From positions 62,001 to 126,000 of the forward strand of contig JAEUKI010000030.1 in NCBI GenBank assembly GCA_016793325.1: DNA of 64,000 bases, given 5' to 3'. The notes under the pieces are model-generated. The model was not told the origin of the DNA, searched no databases, and worked only from the letters and a program-made list of their open reading frames with translations. The first letter of the stretch is position 1; each line of letters starts with the position of its first letter. Positions 52,233 to 60,420 of the stretch are shown piece after piece. This stretch comes from Myxococcales bacterium. Lineage in GTDB: Bacteria > Myxococcota_A > Polyangia > Polyangiales > Ga0077539. Made by a program: the position numbers and the translations under genes.

Positions 52233-54302
52233 TTATCGGTCCTCGCTCGACGCCACGAGCAGGTGGCTCCCTGCTTCGACGGCGATGCTCGCGCGGTCGA
52301 ACACGCAGTCGACGAGCACGAGCGTGCTTCCCTGCTTGATCGTCGCGCCGCCGCCGTCGCCCGCGATGTCGCAGCGAACGAGGGTGACGATCGCGCCGTC
52401 GCGCACGATCAGCGCGCGCTCGTGGACGGCGCCGGTGGTTCCGCGGAGGGTGCAGTCGAGCGCGAGGAGGCTCGCGCCCGCGACGTCGATCGCGGGCTCG
52501 GGCCAGTCGTCGCGCGGGTTCGAGCGCGAGCCTCGGACGATCGATTGTCCGCGGATCGTGGCGCGGCGCGGCGCCCTGGCGTAGGTGCGCGACGACGCGT
52601 CGTCTGCGCGAGGAGCCCACGATCGCACCGAGCCCGCGACGTCGACGAGCAAGACGCGCTCGGGCTGGATCGCGCCGTAGTCCGCGGACGTTCCTCCGCC
52701 GTATCGCGATCGATCGGGGCGACGGGCGGGGATGGTCGCGTCGAACGGGACGCCGTCGACGCGCTGCGCTCGCTCGTCGAAGGCGACGAGCTCCGTCGGC
52801 TGCGTCATCGCCACGCCGCCCGAGATGGGGCCGAAGATCCACACGCGGTTCGTCGCGCCGACGAGCTGTCCGTCGTACGGCGCGGCGCTCGACGCGATCA
52901 CGGTCCCCGCTTCGTCGAACGCGGTGACGACCTCGCCCGCGGACACGAGCGTCGCGCCGCCTCGTCCCTCGATCACCGACGGCTCGCGCCGCGCGCCGCT
53001 CTCGTACACAACCGATCGTCGACGGTCGAGCACGACCACGTCGGTAAACGAAGCGAACGCCGCGCAGCCTTCGGTGAGCGTGGCCTTCGACGTGAAGATT
53101 CCCAGCGGAAATGTCTTCACTTCGCCCGTGAGCGTGTTGAATAGATGTGCCTCGTTGCCGGCGGCGATCGCCAGCTCGTGCGCGCGCCCCGCGAGCCCGA
53201 GGGCGGTGTGCGACGAGAGGATCTGCCTCGGGGGGCGAGCCGGATCGAGCGCGAACACGCCGCGATGGGTGCTGACGTACGCCACGCCGTCGAGCGCGCG
53301 GCAGTCGCGGACCTCCATGTTCCACGGGGTCGACGAGAGGAGCGCGCCGTCGGCGAGGTCGACCCAGAACGCGTCGCGAGACACGTAACAGCGCTGATCG
53401 TTGTCGAAAATCGCTGGAGAAAAGCAGAGGACCCGATCGTCGACCACGACGGGTCGCGGCCAGACGTCGCGCCGATCGAACGCGGGCGGGGGCGCCCCGT
53501 CGCGCACGGCGAGCGCGAGGTGTCGCTCGCAGTGGAGCCACAGCGCGTCGCCGCGTCGCGTGTAGTGCTGCGCTGGCGAGGGAGCGAGCGCGCGACGGAG
53601 CTCGTGCTGCGAGCCGTCTGCGCGAAAACAACGGACGATCGCAGCGCCGTCCGTCGCGTGCTCGACGAGGACCACCTCGCGCTGCGGGCCGTCGAGGTCG
53701 AGCGGGAGCGCGAAGTGCGTGCGCGCTTCGGCTTCGAAACGCGCGGTCGCGAGCGGGCCTCGTCGATCGTCGATGAAGGTCAGCGTCGCGCGGGACTCCG
53801 CGGCGCCGTAGTTGGTGTTCACGGCGCGAACGACGGTCGTCGCGTCCGTTGGCGCGTCGAGGGTGACGAGGCCGTTGGCCGAGAGACCCGGCTCGGGCGC
53901 GAAGAAGACGGGCAGCGGCGCGCGCGGGGACGGCGCAGTGATCGGCCCGCGCTCGTGCGTTCCGAGCGCGCGAGAGAGCGCGCGGCTCCAGCGAAGGTCT
54001 GGCGCTCCGAGGCCCGCCGCGAGCTCCATCGAGCGCGATGGCGCGGCGGCGACGCAGCGCGACGCGAGCGCGTCGAGCATCGCGTGCGGCATCGGGGTCC
54101 CGCGCACGACCGCGTGCGCGAAGTCCGGGTCTCCGTCGCGAACCGCGCGTTCGAGCGCGGAGAACGAGGGATGATCTGCCGCGATCGATACGAGCACGGT
54201 CGCGCGCGCGCCGAGGTCTGCGTCGCCGAGCCAAGAGATGCTCTGCGCGGTGATGTTCCACCCGCTCGGTCGAGCGCTCGGCGGGACGATGGAGTCGCTC
54301 AC
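52233..54302 (-). CDS. Large protein with propeller-like and beta-helix-like regions
   Basis: A 689-residue protein not recognised by family. The start is GTG at 54302, with no strong Shine-Dalgarno. The N-terminal 120 residues are Ala-rich and helical. The middle, about 200-560, is rich in short strands with DG/DD turns and Trp residues (RVLCFSPAIFDNDQRCYV, AYVSTHRGVFALDPARP, VWIFGPISGG), resembling a beta-propeller. The last 110 residues (ATIRGQSIVRGSR, DVAGASLLALDCTLRG, LIVRDGAIVTLVRCDIAG, LVLVDCVFDRASIAV) have the stacked-turn pattern of a right-handed beta-helix. Function is unknown. It follows the hybrid kinase gene by 31 bp. Confidence 0.65.
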   Translation of the reverse strand: MSDSIVPPSARPSGWNITAQSISWLGDADLGARATVLVSIAADHPSFSALERAVRDGDPDFAHAVVRGTPMPHAMLDALASRCVAAAPSRSMELAAGLGAPDLRWSRALSRALGTHERGPITAPSPRAPLPVFFAPEPGLSANGLVTLDAPTDATTVVRAVNTNYGAAESRATLTFIDDRRGPLATARFEAEARTHFALPLDLDGPQREVVLVEHATDGAAIVRCFRADGSQHELRRALAPSPAQHYTRRGDALWLHCERHLALAVRDGAPPPAFDRRDVWPRPVVVDDRVLCFSPAIFDNDQRCYVSRDAFWVDLADGALLSSTPWNMEVRDCRALDGVAYVSTHRGVFALDPARPPRQILSSHTALGLAGRAHELAIAAGNEAHLFNTLTGEVKTFPLGIFTSKATLTEGCAAFASFTDVVVLDRRRSVVYESGARREPSVIEGRGGATLVSAGEVVTAFDEAGTVIASSAAPYDGQLVGATNRVWIFGPISGGVAMTQPTELVAFDERAQRVDGVPFDATIPARRPDRSRYGGGTSADYGAIQPERVLLVDVAGSVRSWAPRADDASSRTYARAPRRATIRGQSIVRGSRSNPRDDWPEPAIDVAGASLLALDCTLRGTTGAVHERALIVRDGAIVTLVRCDIAGDGGGATIKQGSTLVLVDCVFDRASIAVEAGSHLLVASSEDR

Positions 54303-54333
54303 CGAGCCGATGGTAGTCGAGTCGCGCGCCGAT

Positions 54334-55899
54334 CTAGTCGATCACCGAACGAAGCACGGCCTCGAGCTCTTCGAGGGTGTACGGCTTCTGCAAAAACGCT
54401 GTGGGTTGCTCGTCGAAGAGGTTGGCCGCGACGTCGCTGTAGCCCGACGAGAGGACGACGCGCAGCGTCGGATCGATGGCCCGAAGGGCGCGAAGAACCT
54501 CGACGCCCGAGAGCTCGGGCATCGTCATGTCGAGGATCGCGAGGACGATCGAGTCTCGCTGCTCGCGGTAGCGCGCGATCGCTTCGGCGCCGTTGTCCGC
54601 TTCGATGACCACGAAGCCTTGCGCCCCGAGGACGCTCGCGAGCGTGCGCCGCACGAAGGACTCGTCGTCGGCTACGAGAATGGCGCCGCTCCCGCGGAGC
54701 GGCGGCGAAGCGAGCGGCGGCGGATGGCTCACGCGCTCGACGTCTGCCGCAGGAAAAGCCAGAAAAAACGAAGTTCCACGCCCGACGGTCGAGCGCGTTC
54801 GGATCGCGCCTCGGTGCGCGCGCACGATGCCGAGCACCGCCGAGAGCCCGAGGCCGCGGCCCGCGAACTTCGTCGTGAAGAAGGGCTCGAACAGTCGACG
54901 CTGTTGCTCTTCGGTCATGCCCACGCCGGTGTCTTCGACCTCGAGCACGGCGTACGTTCCCTCGGCGAAATCGCTCGAGTCGTCGAGCCGCTCGCGGAGG
55001 TCGCGCGCTGTGAAATGCGCGCGGCTCGTGCGAACGGTGATCGTCCCGGGCTTGTCGCCGAGCGCCTCGGACGCGTTGGTGAGCAGATTCAGCACCACCT
55101 GCTGCATCTGCGATCGATCCGCGACGATGAGCGGCGTGTCGTCGCTGAGCTGCTGGTGGAGCGTGGCCTTCTTCGAGCGCGCGACGTCGAGGATCGAGGC
55201 CATCTCTCGCACGAGAGCGCCGAGGTGCACGGGCTCGACGACGCGGCTGCCTCGACCCGAATACGCGAGGAGCTGGCGCGTGAGGTCCGCGGCGCGCTTT
55301 CCGATGCTGTCGATCTGCTCGACGCCGTGGCGAACCTTCGCGAGCTCGACGTCGCGTCGGTCGAGCTCGCGTCGCACGATCCCGACCTGCCCGAGGATCG
55401 CGGTGAGCAGATTGTTGAAATCGTGTGCCACGCCGCCAGCGAGCACGCCGAGCGACTCGAGCTTCTGCGCGTGCAAAAGCCTCCGCTCGAGCTCTTGCTT
55501 CTCGGCCTCGGCGTGGACCCAGCGCGTAATGTCGATGATGTACCCGTCGAAGTGCGTCGCGCGTCCGCGCTCGTCGCGCACGACGTTGGTGAAATCGTAG
55601 AACCATCGCTGCTGACCGTCGCGACGACGCACGCGATACGGCTCGTGCTCGAAGGACGTGACCGGTGCTTCGCTCGCGCGAGTCACTTCGCTCGCGACCC
55701 TCGGCAGGTCTGCCTCGTGCACCAGGCTCGCGTAGGACACGGCGCCCGAGACGAACTCGTCCGGCGAGTACCCGAGCACGTCGCGGACGTTGGAGCTCAC
55801 GTAGTCGACTGGCCATCCGTCAGCGTTTCGCCAACGAAACACAACGACAGGACCCTGTCCGAACATCGCGCGCTCGTCGGCGCCATCGATCGTGCTCAT
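54334..55899 (-). CDS. Hybrid PAS sensor histidine kinase with receiver domain
   Basis: A 521-residue cytosolic kinase. A PAS domain (about 15-130, SSNVRDVLGYSPDEFV, YRVRRRDGQQRWFYDF) is followed by HisKA with His159 (GGVAHDFNNLLTAI), HATPase (about 250-385; N-box VVLNLLTNASEAL, G1 EDTGVGM, GLGLSAVLGI) and a C-terminal receiver (about 404-520) with phosphorylatable Asp457 (LDMTMPELSG) and Lys505. The ATG at 55899 has GAGGG with 8-nt spacing. No transmembrane helix is present, so it senses a cytosolic signal. No response regulator gene is adjacent. Confidence 0.94.
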   Translation of the reverse strand: MSTIDGADERAMFGQGPVVVFRWRNADGWPVDYVSSNVRDVLGYSPDEFVSGAVSYASLVHEADLPRVASEVTRASEAPVTSFEHEPYRVRRRDGQQRWFYDFTNVVRDERGRATHFDGYIIDITRWVHAEAEKQELERRLLHAQKLESLGVLAGGVAHDFNNLLTAILGQVGIVRRELDRRDVELAKVRHGVEQIDSIGKRAADLTRQLLAYSGRGSRVVEPVHLGALVREMASILDVARSKKATLHQQLSDDTPLIVADRSQMQQVVLNLLTNASEALGDKPGTITVRTSRAHFTARDLRERLDDSSDFAEGTYAVLEVEDTGVGMTEEQQRRLFEPFFTTKFAGRGLGLSAVLGIVRAHRGAIRTRSTVGRGTSFFLAFPAADVERVSHPPPLASPPLRGSGAILVADDESFVRRTLASVLGAQGFVVIEADNGAEAIARYREQRDSIVLAILDMTMPELSGVEVLRALRAIDPTLRVVLSSGYSDVAANLFDEQPTAFLQKPYTLEELEAVLRSVID

Positions 55900-56038
55900 C
55901 GATGAACCCTCAGCTCCGTCGCCGAGTGTGGCGCAGCGAGACGCCGTTGGTCTATCGGCGTCCGCGTGATCGTCGCGCTGGGCGGATTGACGGAGTGGGG
56001 CGGCGCGTTCACAACGACGGTCGCGAAGGGAGCGACGA

Positions 56039-56743
56039 ATGGGACGGAAGAAGACCGAACGAGACCGCGCTGTCATGCTCGATCCTGCGCGGGTTTTCGA
56101 CGCACAGCCGCGCCGCGCGCGCGTGCTCGTGGGGCTCGCCGCGGGGCTGGTGCTCTCGTCGCTGTGCGCCAAGTGCGAGCGTCGTCTGCCGGTGGTCGCC
56201 GGCCCGAGCTCGGGCGCGCAGGGCTCAACGGACAGCGGCGTCACGCGTGCGGGCGAGCCCGCAAACGCGCAGGGCCCTGGCGGCGACGAGCGCTTCTGCG
56301 GGCTGCGCGTCGAGACGAGCGGCGAGGTGGGGTCCGTCGCGTCGATTGACGATGGCGCCGCGCGCGCGTGGGCGCCGACGGGGCTGCGGATCACGGCGTC
56401 GTCGCGACGGCTCGGGGACGCGATCGAGACCGTCGGCGTCGTGCGCAACGAGAGTAACGAGCCGCGTCCGTGGGTGTACCTGACGGGCGGCGAGCCTCCG
56501 TCGACCAACCCGATGCAGTCGCAGCTCGTGGGGCAAGCGCTGGTTCCGAGCCCGCCGCGTCCGCGGATGGAGGTGTATCCCGCGCCGATGCAGCGCGTGT
56601 TGCAGCCGGGCAGCGAGGTCCGCTATCGGCTGCGGCGATGCCAAAGTGATTATGTGGGCGCATTTTCGAGACCGCTGACCATCAGCTGGAGCGTCGAGGC
56701 GTGGGGCGCCCATCGCGTGACCGGGCAACACGTCGTCGAGTGA
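56039..56743 (+). CDS. Predicted exported protein of unknown function
   Basis: A 234-residue protein. The ATG at 56039 has AAGGGAG with 6-nt spacing. An N-terminal Arg-rich region precedes a hydrophobic helix (VLVGLAAGLVLSSLCAKC) which may be a membrane anchor or signal. The rest has strands typical of an Ig-like or copper-binding beta-sandwich (GLRITASSRRLGDAIETVGVV, NEPRPWVYLTGG, RMEVYPAPMQRVLQPGSEVRYRL). No enzymatic motif was found. Confidence 0.65.
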   Translation: MGRKKTERDRAVMLDPARVFDAQPRRARVLVGLAAGLVLSSLCAKCERRLPVVAGPSSGAQGSTDSGVTRAGEPANAQGPGGDERFCGLRVETSGEVGSVASIDDGAARAWAPTGLRITASSRRLGDAIETVGVVRNESNEPRPWVYLTGGEPPSTNPMQSQLVGQALVPSPPRPRMEVYPAPMQRVLQPGSEVRYRLRRCQSDYVGAFSRPLTISWSVEAWGAHRVTGQHVVE

Positions 56744-56845
56744 GCTCCTTGGCGTCGATTCGCTGTGTCGCGGGAGGGGTTTCACCGTGTCGAACTGCGG
56801 CGCGCGCCGTTGAATCGGCGAGGCGTCTGGCCGTATATCGCACCC

Positions 56846-57478
56846 ATGAAATCGACCTCTCTCGTGGCGAGCGCGCTCGTAGGCGCGGCGCTTACTATCT
56901 CGGCGTCGGCGTCGGCGATCGCGCCCCGACCGCGACCGCAGCCGCAGCCGGTTCCGCAGCCTGTCGCGCCGTCCTTCGAGTCGTCGCTCCCGCGTGGCTC
57001 GACGGTGGTCGCCTCGTGGAACCTGCCGACGGACGCGAACAACCCCCGCACGGTCCTCGCGCAGGTTCGCTCGCCGCAGGGATCGTTCTCGTGTGTGTAC
57101 GCCGCGGTCGTGAACAACGCGTGGGTGCAGCACTCGTTCGACCAGCTCCCGCAGGACGCATCGCGACCGCACGGCTGCCTCGACGCGCGACAGATCGCGA
57201 ATCGCTGGGTGTTTCTCAAGTGGGAGCTCGGCGGCCACGAGGGGACCAACGGGCGTCGCGTCGACGAGTCGACGGTCGAGATCTTCGCGCTCGTGGGCGG
57301 TCGCATCGTCCGCGTGTATTCGGGCGCGGTCACGGCGGACGCGCCCAACCAGGTGAGCTCGGCGGACCCGGCGACGCTGCGGCTCGTGCGCGATCGTCGC
57401 ACCACGGTCCTCGTCGGCTGGGCGCCCGACGGCAACTCGCTCGTCGAGCGTCCGGCGACTCCGCCGCGCCGTCGCTGA
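56846..57478 (+). CDS. Secreted protein of unknown function
   Basis: A 210-residue protein. The ATG at 56846 starts a signal peptide (MKSTSLVASALVGAALTISASASA) cleaved near AIA. A Pro/Gln/Arg-rich stretch (PRPRPQPQPVPQPV) precedes a single compact domain (RGSTVVASWNLPTD, FSCVYAAVVNNAWVQHSF, RWVFLKWELGGHEG, EIFALVGGRIVRVYSGAV), probably all-beta. No relatives were recognised. It is convergent with the next gene. Confidence 0.65.
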   Translation: MKSTSLVASALVGAALTISASASAIAPRPRPQPQPVPQPVAPSFESSLPRGSTVVASWNLPTDANNPRTVLAQVRSPQGSFSCVYAAVVNNAWVQHSFDQLPQDASRPHGCLDARQIANRWVFLKWELGGHEGTNGRRVDESTVEIFALVGGRIVRVYSGAVTADAPNQVSSADPATLRLVRDRRTTVLVGWAPDGNSLVERPATPPRRR

Positions 57479-57532
57479 GCGGGCGCGCGGGAGGGGAGCG
57501 GCGATCTCGAATACGTGTGCTGTGCGATCGAG

Positions 57533-58204
57533 CTACGGCTCGCAGAGCTCGGGCTGCGAGAGCACGTAGGTTCCGCGGATTCGGGTGAGCGTCGCTTGGA
57601 CGACGACCGTGCGTCCGTCCGCGGCGAAGTTGCAGCAGATCGCCGAGTCGTCGCCGCGGCACGAGAACGGGCCGTCGCGCACCTCGGGGTCGGCGAACGC
57701 GAAGGAGCTCTGCTCTGCGCCGCGGCGATTGGCGCTCGCGAGGTACACGTAGCCGAAGCAGCCGTTGCAGCACGCGCGATCGGGGCAGCCCATCTCCGTG
57801 CACCCCGCGGAGCCGAGGAGCACGCCGCGCACGGCGATGCGTTGACCGACGAGGGTGGCGCGGTCGTTGTACGCCGCAGCGACGTCTCGCGTGTCGGCGA
57901 TCGAGCCGCATCGCGCGATCGCGGGGACGTCGGGGCACGTGCGATTCGCGGCGCAGCCGGCGTTCCAGCGGGAAGGCTCGACGGCCTGCCCTGCGTACAG
58001 AGGAACCGGTCGCGCGGGCATCGTGCTTCCTGCGGCTGCGGAGGGAACGGACGCGTCGAGCGCGGCGCTCGAGTCTGCGCCGCTCGACGCTGGGGTGTTG
58101 CGCGCGCTCGTCGCGGGAGCGGGCTGCGTCGCGGGCTGCGCCGAGGGCTTGCACGCGGCGAGCGCTGCGGCGAGCGCGAGAGATTTGAATACGTGTGCGT
58201 TCAT
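57533..58204 (-). CDS. Cys-rich lipoprotein with an OB-like domain
   Basis: A 223-residue predicted lipoprotein with lipobox LAAC at residues 15-18. An Ala/Ser/Pro-rich spacer precedes a Cys-rich domain (CAANRTCPDVPAIARC, LLGSAGCTEMGCPDRACCNGCFGYVYLA, FSCRGDDSAICCNFAADGRT) with LVGQRIAVRGVLL and VVVQATLTRI strands resembling an OB fold. The ATG at 58204 follows AAGGAGG with a rather long spacing of 12 nt. Function is unknown. Confidence 0.65.
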   Translation of the reverse strand: MNAHVFKSLALAAALAACKPSAQPATQPAPATSARNTPASSGADSSAALDASVPSAAAGSTMPARPVPLYAGQAVEPSRWNAGCAANRTCPDVPAIARCGSIADTRDVAAAYNDRATLVGQRIAVRGVLLGSAGCTEMGCPDRACCNGCFGYVYLASANRRGAEQSSFAFADPEVRDGPFSCRGDDSAICCNFAADGRTVVVQATLTRIRGTYVLSQPELCEP

Positions 58205-58334
58205 GAGAATCGAGAGCCTCCTTCTCCGCCGCGCGACGCGCAGCAGGGAGCGCGTATCAGTCGCGTGAGCGCGACGCGAGATTGGGTGCAATGCGCGCGG
58301 GCTCGAACAGCGTTCGCAGAGGGACGGACGACGC

Positions 58335-58907
58335 TCAGCGCGAAGGCTTTTTGACGCGGAGCACGTACTCGACATTCACCATCGGGTACCAGAACGCGAA
58401 GTGCCGCTCGTAGTCGCTCTTGAATCGATTCGCGAGGGGAACGACGGCGAGGTCGAGCAAGCCGAAGACCGCGCCGACCGCGGAGAACGGGGTTCCGCGT
58501 TGGTAGCGAACGGAGACGGTCTCGAGCTCGGCGGCCGAGTAGCGATAGCGACCGAGCGCCGTCGTGGGGTCGAAATAGTCGAACGTCCGAGCGGTGCCCG
58601 CGCGCTTGTGCGTCGGGTCCGTGAAGTAATCCACGCTGGAAATAAACGGCATTCGCACGCGGATCGTCGCGCCGTCGCGGCAGACGCGGTGCATCTCTTC
58701 GACGCACCCGATGAAGTCGTCGACGTGTTCGAGCACGTCGAGCGCTCGGACCTCGTCGAACGAGTCGTCTTCGATGGGCCAAGGGCGAACGTCGAGGTCG
58801 TGGATGATGTCCGCGTGGCTGCGGGGGTTCTTGTCGATGCCGACGGCGCCCGGGAGCTTGTCTCTCCCGCAGCCCACGTCGAGCGTGCGCGTGTGTGTAC
58901 TGCCCAT
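58335..58907 (-). CDS. SAM-dependent methyltransferase, class I
   Basis: A 190-residue methyltransferase with the SAM motif TLDVGCGRDKLPG, GIDKNPRS, and IEDDSFDEVRALDVLEHVDDF. The frame is open upstream, but ATG 58907 gives the family start. C-terminal YERHFAFWYPMVNVEYVLRV is hydrophobic and may touch the membrane. It is the downstream gene of a flippase 23 bp away, so a role in modifying a surface glycan or lipid carrier is plausible. Confidence 0.85.
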   Translation of the reverse strand: MGSTHTRTLDVGCGRDKLPGAVGIDKNPRSHADIIHDLDVRPWPIEDDSFDEVRALDVLEHVDDFIGCVEEMHRVCRDGATIRVRMPFISSVDYFTDPTHKRAGTARTFDYFDPTTALGRYRYSAAELETVSVRYQRGTPFSAVGAVFGLLDLAVVPLANRFKSDYERHFAFWYPMVNVEYVLRVKKPSR

Positions 58908-58930
58908 GTGCGGCTCGAACGGCGAACGTA

Positions 58931-60223
58931 TCACCGAGGCTCGATCGTTCGTGATCGTACGAGCGATCGTACGAGGGCGAGCTGCATCACGCAGTTGATC
59001 GCCTCCATGATGGTGGTCGCGATGGCCGACCCCGTCGCGCCGTAGATCGGGACGAGCTTGATCGCGAGCGCGAGGTACACCGCGAGGTTCGCGAACGCGA
59101 TCACCATGAGCGCGGTCACTCGCCCGATGCCCACGATGAACATCGACGACAATTGATTGAGAAACATGAACAGCCCGCCGACGAGCAGCGCTTGAAAGGG
59201 CCGCGTCGCCGGCGTGTACTGCGGCGCCCATCGCGTGATGACCCACGGAGCCACGGCCGCGGCGATCGAGAGCGCCGGCACGAGCACGAGCGCCGCCCGC
59301 AAGATCGACTGTCGATACACGCGAGAGAGCTCCGAGGCGTCGCCGCTCTGCGCTGCGCGCGTCACCGTGGGGAGGGCGCTCGCGACGATGGCCGCGGAGA
59401 TTCCCGTGATGGGCTGCGCGAGTCGCTCGGCCGCGGCGTACGCGCCTTGCGCGGCGGGGCCGTAGGGCTCGAGCAAGATGTACGCGGCCTTGAGGTAAAT
59501 CGTCACGGTCACGTCGAGCACGGCGATCGGCCACGCGAGCCGCAAGAGGTCTCGCGCGACCTCGCGCGAGGGGCCGCCGTCGCCGAGGGGGTACAGGCGC
59601 TTGATCACGAGCCACGTCGCGACGAGGCCGAAGAGCGCCGCGCCGTTGAGCGCCCACTGATGCGCGAGCGCGGTGTTGCTGGTGCGGATCGCGAGCTCGA
59701 CGAGCCCGAGGCGCGCGATCGCGATCACGAGCGGGAGCGCGATCAAGCGATGGAGGGCCTGCTCGTATTGCGCGGGCAAGCGCGCGGCGCCGAGGGCCAC
59801 CACAGGAAACACCGACACGGCGGCGCTGGCCACGAGCACCGTGGGGCCGCCGCGCCCAGCGACGTACGACGCGGCGACGGCCACGGTGGACGCGACGAGC
59901 GAGAGCGCTGCGTAGAGGGCGAACAGCGTGCGAACGAGCGCTCCATCGGGGCCCTTGCGCCTCGCGGCGACGGTGACTGCGACGAGGGTGAGGCCGAACG
60001 CGGCGACGGCGCGAAAGGGGTCGACGAAAGCCTGCGCCGCGGAGAGCGCGCCGAAATTCGCCGGGCCGAGGACGAGGGCCTGGCGGCTGATGACGACCGT
60101 GTTGACCGCTTCGGCCGCGGCGTCGCCCACCAAGATGCTGATCACGCTGCGCAGGATGCGCGCAGCGCTCGACGCATCGGAGCCGAGCCACACGCGCAGG
60201 CGCTCTTTGGGCGACAGATTCAC
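58931..60223 (-). CDS. Polysaccharide flippase, Wzx/MVF superfamily
   Basis: A 430-residue integral membrane protein with about 12 hydrophobic helices and the flippase-type N-terminus ([20 protein letters not shown]... [10 protein letters not shown]). GTG at 60223 has AAGG upstream and removes an Arg/Cys-rich leader that would overlap the metH start. Likely moves lipid-linked oligosaccharide across the inner membrane for polysaccharide or lipopolysaccharide. The downstream methyltransferase may act in the same pathway. No polymerase or transferase genes are in the window. Confidence 0.82.
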   Translation of the reverse strand: MNLSPKERLRVWLGSDASSAARILRSVISILVGDAAAEAVNTVVISRQALVLGPANFGALSAAQAFVDPFRAVAAFGLTLVAVTVAARRKGPDGALVRTLFALYAALSLVASTVAVAASYVAGRGGPTVLVASAAVSVFPVVALGAARLPAQYEQALHRLIALPLVIAIARLGLVELAIRTSNTALAHQWALNGAALFGLVATWLVIKRLYPLGDGGPSREVARDLLRLAWPIAVLDVTVTIYLKAAYILLEPYGPAAQGAYAAAERLAQPITGISAAIVASALPTVTRAAQSGDASELSRVYRQSILRAALVLVPALSIAAAVAPWVITRWAPQYTPATRPFQALLVGGLFMFLNQLSSMFIVGIGRVTALMVIAFANLAVYLALAIKLVPIYGATGSAIATTIMEAINCVMQLALVRSLVRSRTIEPR

Positions 60224-60420
60224 CGACGCGCCTTGTACAGCGGCGGCGCGGCGCCGTGCACTGCCACCCTGCTTGCGCGCGTTGCGGGGCCTTGACCATT
60301 GCGCGCTCGTCGCAAAAGCTCCCGGCGCCGCGGCTCGAAGGCGCTTCGAAGAACCAACGCCGCGCGGCACTGCACGAAATTCACAAGAGATATGGCACCC
60401 GCCCAGAAAGGGCCTGCACG
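60224..60420. other. Divergent promoter region of flippase and metH; no riboswitch recognised
   Basis: This 197-bp gap lies between the divergent starts. I looked for a cobalamin riboswitch B12 box and a SAH riboswitch, both common before metH, and recognised neither. A Shine-Dalgarno-like AAAGGG stands before metH. The left part is very GC-rich with short self-complementary GCGCC tracts. Confidence 0.4.

Noticed and set aside
60224..60420. Cobalamin or SAH riboswitch before metH
   Set aside because: Neither the B12 box nor the SAH core was recognisable by eye; a covariance-model search would be decisive.
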